From assembly GCA_036346405.1 (NCBI GenBank), contig CM070568.1, positions 1,866,221 to 1,930,220 of the forward strand: DNA of 64,000 bases. Direction: 5' to 3'. The notes beneath the pieces were generated by a model, which searched no databases, was not told where the DNA came from, and saw only the letters and a program-made list of their open reading frames with translations. The number at the start of each line of letters is the position of its first letter. Position 1 is the first letter of the stretch. The stretch comes from Phyllostachys edulis. Taxonomy: Eukaryota; Streptophyta; Magnoliopsida; Poales; Poaceae. A program made the position numbers and the translations under genes. Of the stretch, positions 1 through 8,776 are shown in pieces.

Positions 1-16
1 TCTTGTTTCTCCTCAT
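1..16 (-). CDS. First codons of an inverted WRKY paralog (partial)
   Basis: An ATG at bases 16-14 on the minus strand opens MRRNK and runs off the window. The sequence around it mirrors the start of the WRKY gene at 24983 (MGSNK), including the upstream GATCGATCGAT-type leader and the motif CCTAAGGACGTACTCTCAG. What is seen is five codons plus about 1 kb of matching upstream DNA; that the rest encodes a WRKY factor is inference. Two of the first five residues differ from the paralog, so the copies have diverged. The body of the gene must lie left of this window, and whether it is intact cannot be judged here. Confidence 0.6.
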
Positions 17-150
17 CGATCGGTCGATCTCTAATTTCCTACCAAGTTAAATTAATACTGAATTAATCGATGACCTAAGGACGTACTCTCAGTTAGCAGG
101 TTGGGGTGTGTGTATATGAAAATAGTATGGTACTCCTAGGAGTACGTACT

Positions 151-448
151 CCCACCTCTCATATACCATTTAAATCGTATAATGATACCTCTTTATCAAT
201 TTGAGTATACTCTAATAATGATTATAAGATACTCTAAAGTGAGTTTCATGAAAATCCACTTTTTATACCAAAATCCGTGTATATACTTCTTTTATATATG
301 AAAACAGGTATATAGAAAAAAAAATAAAGGGCTCCAATGAAAAATTTTCGATCAAATCACATTAGAGTATCTTATAATTGATATTTAAATATGCTGAAAG
401 TGATAAATAAGTATAATATATTCGTTTAAATGGTATATTGGAAATGGG
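151..448. mobile_element. Foldback MITE in the promoter of the inverted WRKY copy
   Basis: A 298-bp AT-rich block has terminal inverted repeats of about 25-30 bp, both containing ATATACCATTTAAA. An inner inverted pair, TAGAGTATCTTATAAT, means almost the whole element can fold into a hairpin. The equivalent place in the right arm (about 24890-24915) lacks it. It starts about 135 bp upstream of the inverted copy's ATG. No clean target duplication was found, so the superfamily is left open. Confidence 0.65.
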
Positions 449-542
449 AATTCATATTTCCAGAAGTACGAAACATGCGTCCTATCTCTCTCTCTCTCAA
501 TTAATCAATGGCGACCAAAATGCAACTCCGTCGATCTAAAAT

Positions 543-587
543 ATGACGGTAGTGACGGCAAGATGCTGACAAAAGCATAGCTGACGT
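543..587. promoter_or_regulatory. Cluster of TGAC cores, conserved in both WRKY promoters
   Basis: Four TGAC cores lie within 45 bases, three of them as TGACG. The block is preserved almost unchanged, inverted, at 24767-24811, about 180-220 bp upstream of the intact WRKY start. TGACG is the half-site of TGA-class bZIP factors, and TGAC is the core of the WRKY W-box, but the full TTGAC form is absent. Function is inferred. Confidence 0.35.
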
Positions 588-1026
588 ACTACTACTCTAC
601 GTCGCAGCAAGCATCCAGAGCTGGTCGACTTGCTAGCTAAGCTACTACTAATCTTCCGAATGCATCGGAGTAGTAAACCTTACTCTCTACTAGCTCGCTC
701 CTCAGCTGGCCGATTAATTGGGCATTAGTTGTTAGCGGATGATTTCTGTAGATGCAATAATGCATTCGTCATCTAGCTTGATCCTCTGATCGATCAATTC
801 TTAATCTGTGGTGCTGCTGGCTGCCTGCCTGCTTTTACAAGTAAGGCGAATTTTCTGGTTGTTACATGTGCTTGAAGATGTGTATGCTTGGGCTACCAGA
901 ACACGATTAGCTTTCACAACACCATCTGTATGTATTCTTGAAAAAAAAAACATCGGTACGTACTTGGACACCTACAAGTTCTCTTATTATTTATGTTGAA
1001 AAGCTTCCGCATATATAGTTCAAAAT

Positions 1027-1224
1027 AATAAGAAAGATACACAAGAAGTTCAAATATGAAAATATTGCCCAAATACATTTATCAGATGCAAATCGAAGAC
1101 CATGGCCACTTCGCATCGATGCATGGTCTCCAATTTGCATATAATATATGTATCTGGGCAATATTTTCGTATCTGAACTTGTATTTCTATTGAAAACAAA
1201 AACAACTTGTGTATCTTTCTTATT
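1027..1224. repeat. Long foldback (hairpin) element, 198 bp
   Basis: The ends AATAAGAAAGATACACAAG and its reverse complement bound the block. The arms continue inward with GTTCAAATATGAAAATATTG against CAATATTTTCGTATCTGAAC, and further with ATTTGCAT/ATGCAAAT. It sits in the part of the left arm that has no counterpart in the right arm, so it is a probable MITE or snapback insertion. Confidence 0.6.
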
Positions 1225-1248
1225 TCCCACTGAAACTGGCGTGCATAC

Positions 1249-1720
1249 GTGCTCCTGTCTGGCGACTGCAACGAAGACAATGACGTCCGGAATGTGGGCT
1301 GTTCACTGGTGGCATGTGAATTGAAGCAGATAGATACGGCCTTCTTCGAAGAAGATTGCACACGGATATCTGAGGTGCTGCCAATGGGACTTGAACTGCT
1401 ATTGCAGGCATATATGGTGGTTGAAGCAAGTGACCGAGAACAATGGCGGATCATTGGTGTCCTTCTGCTGGACTTGTTTTGTGGCAGGGCACTTCATGTC
1501 GTTCTTGTAGGTGCATCTGTGATAGAACCTGCAAATACAAGGACAATGAGCCCAAAAATCCCCTCAGAAAGGAAAGCGAAGAAATCTTTGCAGGTCCGCC
1601 CTGGAGCCACTATTCATACGGTGGGCAACACTTTTCGTTTTTTGTTTTGTTTTGTCGAGTTGTCAATTACAAAAGAGATTGCCGCGCCGCCGTGAAGGTT
1701 CCTTTTCCTACGGTCATTAC
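1249..1720 (+). other. Conserved arm segment with weak coding look
   Basis: An open frame of 148 codons (1249-1695) and an overlapping one (1443-1724) occur here. The segment is matched inverted by 23400-23500 and 20035-20335 in the right arm, where the copia element at 20346 interrupts it. In the right-arm copy the frames stop early and substitutions fall in all codon positions. I do not recognise any protein family. It may be a decayed gene fragment present before the inversion, or non-coding DNA. Confidence 0.3.
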
Positions 1721-1948
1721 ATAAACATTTTTTCGTTGACAAACATGTCCTTTGTTTCACTCGCTTACGGGCCATGCCGACACCTGTCCACCGCCAATTC
1801 TACCAACAAGTGACTAGTAGACAACCCCTCAATTTGATATGTCCACAGCAGTGTTTTCTTGCAAAAAACCAAATACATGGTCAAAACGTCCGCTGACATA
1901 CAAATGTTTGGGTGCATTAAGCGGCGTTGTGATTTTCGATATAAATGT

Positions 1949-2225
1949 TATTGTTTTCGTCTTCAACTCGAGTCGGTTTTATGCCACCATACAAGACAAC
2001 CTCCTCCCGAGTCCCAACCCTTCCCACGCACGCCGCCGCCTCCTCCTTCTTCCCCTTGAACACCCCTTGCTCCCCCCGCGCCTCGCTGCCGCCCCCCCCC
2101 CCCACCCCCGGCCTCCGCTTGAGTCGGCCTCCCCCCCTGTCTCCCCGCCGCGTTCCCTCCGTGCCTCGCTCCCCCCTCGCCTTTGTGCCTCACTCCCTCC
2201 GAGCCTCGCTTCTACCACCAGCGAC
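1949..2225. other. GC-rich, pyrimidine-rich spacer start; no gene seen
   Basis: The stretch is dominated by C and CCTCC runs, including a poly-C tract near 2090-2106. Overlapping frames on both strands are open only because of composition, and encode Pro/Ser/Arg- or Gly-rich low-complexity peptides. It leads directly into the tandemly duplicated repeat at 2226. Confidence 0.4.
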
Positions 2226-3090
2226 GGAGAGGCCAAATCAAGCAGCAGGAAGGTCGATTCGGCGCCGGTGAGTCGGACCACCCCCTCCTCTCTTTCTGTT
2301 CCATCACCTCAGATCGCCTCCCCGCTCAGACCGCCTTGCGTCGCCTTTGACCGCCTAACCGCCGCCGCCTTGCACTGGTCCGCCTTGGACCGGCGTTGAC
2401 CGCCTAGGCGGGCCGAGCGCCTAGGGCCCCGATTGAGGCCGAGACACGGCGGTTGCCTTGTGCCTAGCGCCTAGGCAGCCGAGACGGCCGCCTAGGAGAA
2501 CACTGAATAAAAGGTATATAATATATACATATGTACATACATATCAATGCCATATGAACAATACCTTTTGACTAGTCGGCGGCTAGTCGACTAGTCGGCA
2601 AGTCGGTCATTAGGAGGGTAGTGTCGACTTGCCGACTTAACAACCTCGGCCTCAAGAGTATCCATTTCAATATATTTGTCCATTGTAGGAATCTAGAGTG
2701 TAGTTATTATAATTTTTTCTCTCTACCCCTACTTAAATGCTTTGGAAGAGGTTAAATGGTTATGGTATGCCATTTAATTTGGGTAGGTAGGGTCATTTCT
2801 CATTAAGTACTTGTCATATTTAGTGCTTCCTTGGTCGCATGTTGGGCTGTGAACAAATATGGCAGGGAGTGTTAATTAACCAAGTAGAATGCAACATCAT
2901 AGAGCATACGAACAAGAACATTAAACAATAATTGGTTGAAAACAAAATTAGTGGAGCATCTTAGGAAGATGAAAACGTACGCGGTAAAAGATATAGTATG
3001 CTTTCTATGAAAGCTCATAAGATCCGCTGACAAAACAGAAAACCAATTCACTCGCAGACTCGCTCAGTCTCTTTGACTAAATGGTTAAAC
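2226..3090. repeat. Tandem repeat unit, first copy
   Basis: This unit has a GC-rich half (starting GACGGAGAGGCCAAATC, rich in CGCCTAGGCG motifs and ending in CTAGTCGACTAGTCGGC) and an AT-rich half (from TTAACAACCTCGGCCTCAAG to GACTAAATGGTTAAA). The same order recurs at 3104-5310. It is probably a decayed non-autonomous DNA transposon or duplicated intergenic DNA; no protein is recognisable. Confidence 0.6.
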
Positions 3091-3508
3091 CAAAATTAGT
3101 GGAGCGACGGAGAGGCCAAATCGAGCAACAGGAAGGTCGATTCGGCGCTGGTGAGTCGGACCACCCCCTCCTCTCTTTCTGTTCCATCCCACCTCGCACC
3201 GCCTCCCTTCACCAAGACCGCCTTTGGACCACCCGACCACCCGCCTCGCCTTGCCCGCCTGGATACGCCTTAGACCGATGTTGACCGCCTAGGTAGGCCA
3301 AGCGCCTAGGGCCCCGATTGAGATCGAGGCGCAGCGGTTGCCTTGCGTCTAGCGCCTAGGCGGCTAAGGCGGCCGCCTAGGGGAACACTGAATAAAAGGT
3401 ATATAATATATACATGTGTACATACATATCACTGCCATATAAACAATACCTTTCGACTAGTCGACGGCTAGTCGACTAGTCGGCAAGTCGGTCACTAGGA
3501 GGGTAGTG

Positions 3509-4578
3509 TCGACATGTCCAAAGGGCGTAACCACCGGAGGAGGGCAAGCGTGGTGGTCGCCTGGGTCTCCCGCGCCGCCTTGCTCAGCATGCGGTGGCCG
3601 CGCCCGACCAAACCTCCTATCTCCATTCTTGACGGCTTGAGCAAGTGCTGCAGGCCTTGGCCTACGTGGCCGGAGGCGGCGGCCAAGGCCCAAGCCAACA
3701 ACCCGACTAAAGGAGGCAAGAGCTAAACCCTAATCCCCAAATCCACTTTTTGCATTTCTGATTTCTTCCCCCAATCTCTTCTTGGTTTCTTCCTCCTCCT
3801 CAGTCCTCACGCAGGCGGGCAGACGGTCATTGGTTATGTACAAGACAGGCCAGCATAGGGCATAAGGCCAGGGCCATGCGGCACAGCGTCACAGGTATAA
3901 GCCTTGAGGCTGGCGCAGCAAGGCTGTGGCAGTTTCGAGGAGGCATTGTGTGCAAGAAGTCAGCAGAAGGGCAATGACCCCAAGACGTTAGGCGAAGCCG
4001 TAAGCGGGCGCAAGCAGACACCGAGCCGGGCGAGCCACTCGCCCACACCGCCACGTGCCACGACCACTTGACGGAGTCACAGAGGTGACGAGTGACGATT
4101 GAGGAGGTCTGAGACGACGACAACAGTCAACAAATGTTAATGCTATGCCCTATGCTTGATTGCTTCATTTGCTTGAATGCTTATGCTTAGTAGATGACAA
4201 ATTGACAATGCTTGATTGCTTGATTGTTGATTCCATAGTTAATAGTTCCATTTTCAGTTATGTCACTTCTGTCCATTTAATTGAGTTTGGACGTTTAGAC
4301 GTTTTACGTTTAGTAGATTTATTGCTTCAATGTGCACATGCATCAGGAGCCTTTGTTAGTACTTTATATGAGCTCTTAATATTGTATTCTATGTTTGTTT
4401 GGTTGTATCAATTAGATCTATGTTTGTTTGGTTGCATCGGTTAGATCTTGACAATTTGAATGTATTTGACATCATTAGTTATATTGATTATTGAACCATA
4501 TTGTGCCTCGGTATTTTTTTAAGTATAAGTGTGCCCCGGGTCTTTTGAATTCCTGGTTCCGCCACTGGACATGTCGAC
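3509..4578. mobile_element. Insertion of about 1.06 kb with palindromic ends
   Basis: The block is bounded by GTCGACATGTCCA at 3509-3521 and its exact reverse complement at 4566-4578. In the first repeat copy the two halves adjoin without it. Inside are a 70-codon frame (3514-3726) of unknown nature and, near the right end, CTGGTTCCGCCACTGG, a sequence style often seen at the 3' end of hAT-related zinc-finger transposase genes in grasses. That classification is tentative, and no transposase is visible. Confidence 0.4.
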
Positions 4579-4866
4579 TTAATAACCTTGGCCTCAGGAG
4601 TATCCATTTCAATATACTTGTCCATTGTAGGAATCTAGAGTGTAGTTATTGCATTTTTTTTCTCTCTACCCCTACTTAAATGCTTTGAAAGAGGTTAAAT
4701 GGTTGTGGTATGCCATTTAATAGGGATATGTAGGGTCATTTCTCATTAATTATTTGTTATATATAGTGCTTCCTTGGTTGCATGGTGGGGTTGTGGACAA
4801 ATATGGCAAGGAGTGTTAATTAACCAAGTAGAATGCAACATCATAGAGCAACAAACAAGAACGTTA

Positions 4867-5153
4867 GGCTGCTCCCAATGCTTCACCTTAGCTAGTATCT
4901 TAAGTATGTTATGTAGGCAAATTGATGATGTGGCACCATAGTTAATGAGGAGAGATAGTACTCTAGTATCTAATTTGGATACCAGTTTGGGCTCGAAATC
5001 CAACGCGTAAAATTTATTGTATACTCATGCATGTAATTAAATGAAACAGCTTAAGATACTACACAATAAGAAACATTGCATTGGAATGATAGTATCCTAA
5101 CACTCCTCATACACTAAGAAACTGCACTAAGATATTGCCCATTGAGAACAGCC
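4867..5153. mobile_element. Tourist-like MITE, 287 bp
   Basis: The ends are GGCTGCTCCCAATG and, on the other strand, GGCTGTTCTCAATG. Both sides are flanked by TTA (4864-4866 and 5154-5156). The first tandem copy, near 2920, reads straight through with a single TTA, giving the empty site. Confidence 0.85.
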
Positions 5154-5310
5154 TTAAACAATAATTGGTTGAAAACAAAATTAGTGGAGCATCTTAGGAA
5201 GATGAAAACGTACGCGGTAAAAGATATAGTATGCTTTCTATGAAAGCTCGTAAGATCCGCTGACAAAACAGAAAACCAATTCACTCGCTCAGTCTCTTTG
5301 ACTAAATGGT

Positions 5311-5824
5311 TAAAGCACTTAACCGGCTTACCTTTTTCAGCTGCATCGTACCGTGGGTCAAAACTCTGTATGTAGATAGAGCCCCTAAGAGCTGGAACTA
5401 CAACAGTTACCGTGGAATCCGCGATCACACATGAGTTACAGTTGTTTTTCCGGTGAAGCTAGTACTTTACTTGACCTAACTACTATAAAAATCAATGAGG
5501 GTCTGACATGATCTTTCAGATTAGGTTTCCTCCACAGATTTGGTCGTTGTACCAAATTGGGCCAACGAACATTCAACTTAACCACATCATCACATGACAA
5601 GATCTAACTTTCAGCGCACCTAACTAAAGACCACACGATTAAACAAAAAAATTGTGCCACTTGCGGTCGACCTTTCAACTGCAATCTATCCAATCCAACC
5701 AAACATGGCATATAAAGCTTAGCTCACTCACAATCACGAAGTCACACAAGGATAACCAAACAGAGACCAACTGTACTGCAGTACTAGCAACCAAAAGAGG
5801 CAATTTTTGTAGTGATTTTCTCAC
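5311..5824 (-). other. Intron-like stretch left of the VSR exon; possible short exon
   Basis: On the minus strand the VSR-like exon ends at a GTGAGA donor, and this stretch would be its intron. A minus-strand frame about 5331-5428 reads STVTVVVPALRGSIYIQSF and is followed by GTAAGC, a donor-like site. I do not recognise that peptide and it is not VSR sequence. It could be an exon fragment of another gene or chance. Confidence 0.3.
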
Positions 5825-6112
5825 CTCCCCTGTCGACGAGCAGGAAGATGGGGAAGGAGCCGGGCTTGGCCTTGTAGGAGATGTCGAAATCATCGAAGCT
5901 CTTGCATGCCTTCCTGTTGGCTTTGGGGTAGGCGACGACACCGATCATGGTGCCGCCGTACTGCGGCACGCCGAAGTTGCCAATGGCGCACCGCACTCGT
6001 AAGTGCCCTTGAGCTCATCGGGCGCCGTCACCTTGAGGCTGTTCTTCTCCACGACGAACTTCCCGTGGCAGAAACCCCACAGGAATGCCGCCCACACCAG
6101 TAGCCGCAGCAT
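5825..6112 (-). pseudogene. First exon of a vacuolar sorting receptor gene, frameshifted fragment
   Basis: The minus-strand ATG at 6112 opens a hydrophobic signal-peptide-like start, followed by KFVVEKNSLKVTAPDELKG and TYEC. After a frame change come GNFGVPQYGGTMIGVVAYP and FDDFDISYKAKPGSFP, ending LLVDRG at a GGGGAG|GTGAGA donor. This is the signal peptide plus the start of the protease-associated lumenal domain of plant vacuolar sorting receptors (BP-80 family). These receptors carry soluble cargo from Golgi to prevacuolar compartments. A 5-bp tandem duplication (GTGCG twice, near 5987-5998) breaks the frame just after the TYEC cysteine. The remaining exons (rest of the PA domain, EGF repeats, membrane span) are not in the window. 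Infer a captured or truncated duplicate, not a working gene. Confidence 0.8.
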
Positions 6113-6454
6113 CGCACGGCCGGATCGAAGCCTCATGCTCCAATCCGCGATTAAACCTTGCAATTCGCGAATCCCAGTATCCGCGACTTGATCGGGACAA
6201 AAAAAAAAGGAGCGATCTTGGGGCTGTACGGGCCAAGAAAGCGACGGAAGTAGAGCGGAAAGATTGGATTTTGACGACGGGGGCGAGGGGGTTGAAGTAT
6301 GGCACTTGGATGGATGGAGGAGTTGGAGTGGGAGAGATTTTTTGAGGGGTTACGGTTACTTGGGGTTCGGGAGGAGATCGATGGTTCGTGGAGAGGGGAA
6401 GGTGGAGGAGACGGAGGTGGTGAAGAACAAGGGCAACTGTGTCGTGGTTTTTCT
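6113..6454 (-). other. Upstream sequence of the VSR fragment; no further gene
   Basis: A purine-rich plus strand (GGAGG, GAAGAA tracts) would be the pyrimidine-rich leader of the VSR-like exon on the minus strand. Open frames on both strands are low complexity. It ends where the inverted duplication shared with 39339-41665 begins. Confidence 0.35.
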
Positions 6455-7424
6455 TTTTCTCTCTTTTTTTTTTCTTTGAAGGAAACGAGTTTTTTTTTTC
6501 TCTCTCTCTCTCTCTCTTTTTTGTTTTCTTTCAAGGTAAGGGGAAAAATGCAATGAAGGACAAATGTTATCTTTGCTGAAGTTTAAATTGATTACAGTAC
6601 TCTCGCGAAGTCGTGCGTGATATTAATCAATCAAGGCAAGCAATGAATGAAATGGCCTAGAAAAACCTTTCAACAAATGTTTTTCAAACAAGCTGTTACA
6701 AAGTATGTGATTATATCTTTGTGGGGAGGTATCTGCTAGTGACTATCAAATGCATTTTCAACATTTCGTTGCTTTCATACCCCTTTTTTCATTTTTTTTT
6801 TGGGCGAATCCTTAGTGCTCCTACTTTGTAGTCGTCATGAAATGTGCTAGGAAAACAAAGATAATGTTATGTTAAACCCAGAAAACGTTGGCCCAATTAG
6901 GCCCGACTATTCCAGCCTAAAATAATGGGCCTTTTGGCAACCTATTGGGCTGACCCAATTTACCCAGCAAACCCAGAATTGCTCGGCCATTGGCCCATAG
7001 CCCACAACGCCTGCTACTCTCCTATCGTACGAGTGACGACCAAGAAACCTGGCAGCTAGCGGTAAACCTGCTGCAGGTCAGTGGCGGACCAAAGGTCCAG
7101 TCAGCGCTGACGTCCTCGCCAGTGACTCATCCAGTCCACATGCATGTACATCCATGCATGCTAGATGATATTGGATGTGAACAGAACAACTTCAGTTAAG
7201 GTCTTGGTCAAAGTAAACCCTCCTGATTACTACTGCTAGATGATATCTGTACATCTGTATTGTATTAAAGGTGCTGACCGACCCACTTTCTAGTTTGTAC
7301 TGCTGCTGTGAGCTCTCAAAAAGATGCAGAAAAGGGAGGCAAAGCATATATCCGATATAGCATCATTCGTTTGGCCGAAAGGTACGCACGCAATATAAGC
7401 AGACAGCTGTAGACAGCTGGAATG
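6455..7424 (+). repeat. Left copy of the second inverted duplication (block B), non-LTR part
   Basis: From the tract around GTTTTCTTTCAAGG (6525-6540) to GACAGCTGGAATG this matches the reverse complement of 40130-41665. Shared landmarks are ATCTTTGTGGGGAGGTATCT, GAATTGCTCGGCCATTGGCC and CATCCAGTCCACATGCATG. Local differences: about 6600-6700 and about 7230-7300 are replaced or lengthened in the right copy. No coding sequence is supported; the 69-codon frame at 6990-7199 recurs at 40788-40997 and simply reflects the duplication. Confidence 0.75.
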
Positions 7425-7431
7425 TGCTAGT

Positions 7432-7820
7432 TGTTAGTTCTAATCTTGTGTTCAAACTAGTTTTCCTTTTTAGTTTGTAATGATTTCCTTTTGTAATCGG
7501 GTTAGCTGAAGCAATGCTAGTTTCAGTTTCTGTAGCTTTTCATTTTCAGAGTCGGAAAAACAGCAGAGTTCGACTTGGCTTCGGTTCAAAAGGAAACCGA
7601 ATCGAAGTTAAAGTGTAACCTGTTAGAAAATCTATAAAAAAGAGAAAATAGAAAAGTCGTATCATCAGATACGGTACAAATTGAATTCACAAAGTTTTTC
7701 GTTCGTTTCGTATCTGGTGCTTGGTGTTCTTGCCTGTTCTGTTGTCTGAAAGTTCAGAACAGCATTGACGAATTGATTTTCTTCTCGTCTTGATTGTGAT
7801 TGTCGGCTTTTGTTCCAACA
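7432..7820 (+). repeat. 5' LTR of the copia element
   Basis: Begins TGTTAGTTCTAATCTTG and ends TTTGTTCCAACA. A TATA-like AATCTATAAAAAAG (about 7628-7641) is the likely promoter, with transcript start a few tens of bases downstream. Confidence 0.93.
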
Positions 7821-7822
7821 TT

Positions 7823-7834
7823 TGGTATCAGAGC
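7823..7834 (+). other. Primer-binding site, initiator tRNA-Met
   Basis: TGGTATCAGAGC, the usual copia primer-binding site, starts two bases after the LTR end and primes minus-strand cDNA synthesis. Confidence 0.9.
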
Positions 7835-7853
7835 TAAGGTTATTTCGAGGGTG

Positions 7854-8776
7854 ATGGAAGGGGATCAATCACCAAAGGAGGAATCTCAATCACAAAGGAA
7901 GAAGATCGGCGTCGAATCGTCAGGAAGAACTTTATAGAGAAGTATTTCTATACCAATTCAATATCCGATGCTAACCGACACCAACTATGGCCTGTGGGCT
8001 ATAAAGATGAGGATCATCTTGCGCTCCTTGGAGTATGGACTGCGATTGAGAGCGAAGCATTGGTCGAAGATGAAATTGATCAAGGCGCTCTAGCCGCAAT
8101 AGCTCAGGCGTTGCCAGACTCTGTAATGATGACAATTTCAGATAAACAAATAGCAAAGGAAGCATGGGATGCTATCAAGGAGATGCGTATTGGTGAGGAT
8201 CGGGTGAAGAAAGCAAAAGTTCAGATATTGAAAAGACGACTTGATTGAATGATTATGGAAGATACTGAAAGTATTAATGATTTCTCACAGAAGCTCATCA
8301 GCTTGGTAAGTGAGATTCGTTCGCTTGGTACTGAAGTAAAGGAAAGTTTCGTCATTGAAAAGCTTTTTAGCGCTGTCCCTGATAAGTTTCTCCAGATCGT
8401 TGGCATTATCGAGCAATGGGGTGATTTGTCAACTATGTCTCTGTCTGAAGCTATTGGAAGGCTCATAGTTTTTCAAGAGAACATGAAGGGGAGACGTACT
8501 GAGAAGGGAGAAAAAGAGCAATTGTTGCTCACTAGGGCTCAGTGGGAGTCTCTAGCTGCTAAAGACAAGGAGAAAGTCGATGGGGACGCCAGGAACACAA
8601 AGAAAGGTAGCTAGCGAGGTAGTGGCCGAGGACGCGGTTACGGTCAAAACAGCAGCCGTGGTGAAGATACTGACAAAAGACCTTACAAGAAGTTTGACAA
8701 AACTAAGATCAAATGCTTCAATTGTGAGTAGTTTGGACACTTCGCCTCTGAATGTAAGCAACCGAAAAGGGAAAGA
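7854..8776 (+). pseudogene. Copia gag region, disrupted
   Basis: The ATG at 7854 (MEGDQSPKEESQ) leads into a copia Gag with the LTDTNYGLWA region, helical capsid part (WDAIKEMRIGEDRVKKAKVQ) and a CFNCE-FGHFASEC zinc knuckle near 8714-8755. Damage: a TAG at 7935, a one-base loss near 8030, in-frame stops at 8246-8248 (TGA), 8612-8614 (TAG) and 8729-8731 (TAG, inside the knuckle, where a glycine or tyrosine neighbour is normal). The Gag particle protein could not be made as one chain. The frame from 8033 on is continuous with the pol frame that follows, so this family encodes one Gag-Pol polyprotein. Confidence 0.88.

Larger units (their letters stand above)
17..950 (-). promoter_or_regulatory. 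Promoter of the inverted WRKY copy
   Basis: This reads as the reverse complement of about 23580-24982, the promoter of the intact WRKY gene, interrupted by a MITE at 151-448. The alternating TATATATA stretch of the intact copy (24921-24928) is here TATACACACACC on the minus strand (near 107-120), so the putative TATA box is weakened. A (TC)n run lies near 486-497. Regulatory function is inferred from position only. Confidence 0.5.
1..1948 (-). repeat. Left arm of the large inverted duplication containing the WRKY promoter
   Basis: Segments 1-950 and about 1250-1948 match the reverse complement of 23345-24985 and 19553-20345. Matching ends around the motif ATTTTCGATATAAA (left about 1932-1945, right about 19559-19572). 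About 950-1250 does not match and holds a foldback element. The arm lacks the copia element and two Tourist MITEs found in the right arm, and has its own MITE. Together with 19553-24985 it forms a palindrome-like structure with a spacer of about 17.6 kb. Confidence 0.85.
3104..5310. repeat. Tandem repeat unit, second copy, expanded by two insertions
   Basis: Its halves at 3104-3513 and 4572-5310 match 2226-2633 and 2634-3090. It is longer because about 1.06 kb is inserted at the junction of the two halves, and a 287-bp MITE at 4867-5153 interrupts the AT-rich half. The first copy is the empty site for both. Confidence 0.6.

Noticed and set aside
1839..2399. 186-codon open frame
   Set aside because: The stretch is C-rich with frames open on both strands; the peptide is Pro/Ser/Arg low complexity, and half of it is the tandem repeat that recurs at 3104.
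6990..7199. 69-codon frame duplicated at 40788-40997 as a possible conserved small protein
   Set aside because: Both copies lie in the inverted duplication, so identity reflects shared origin; no start context or homology supports coding.
7823..7834. tRNA gene signal
   Set aside because: The tRNA-complementary 12-mer is the retrotransposon primer-binding site; no cloverleaf or B box is present.
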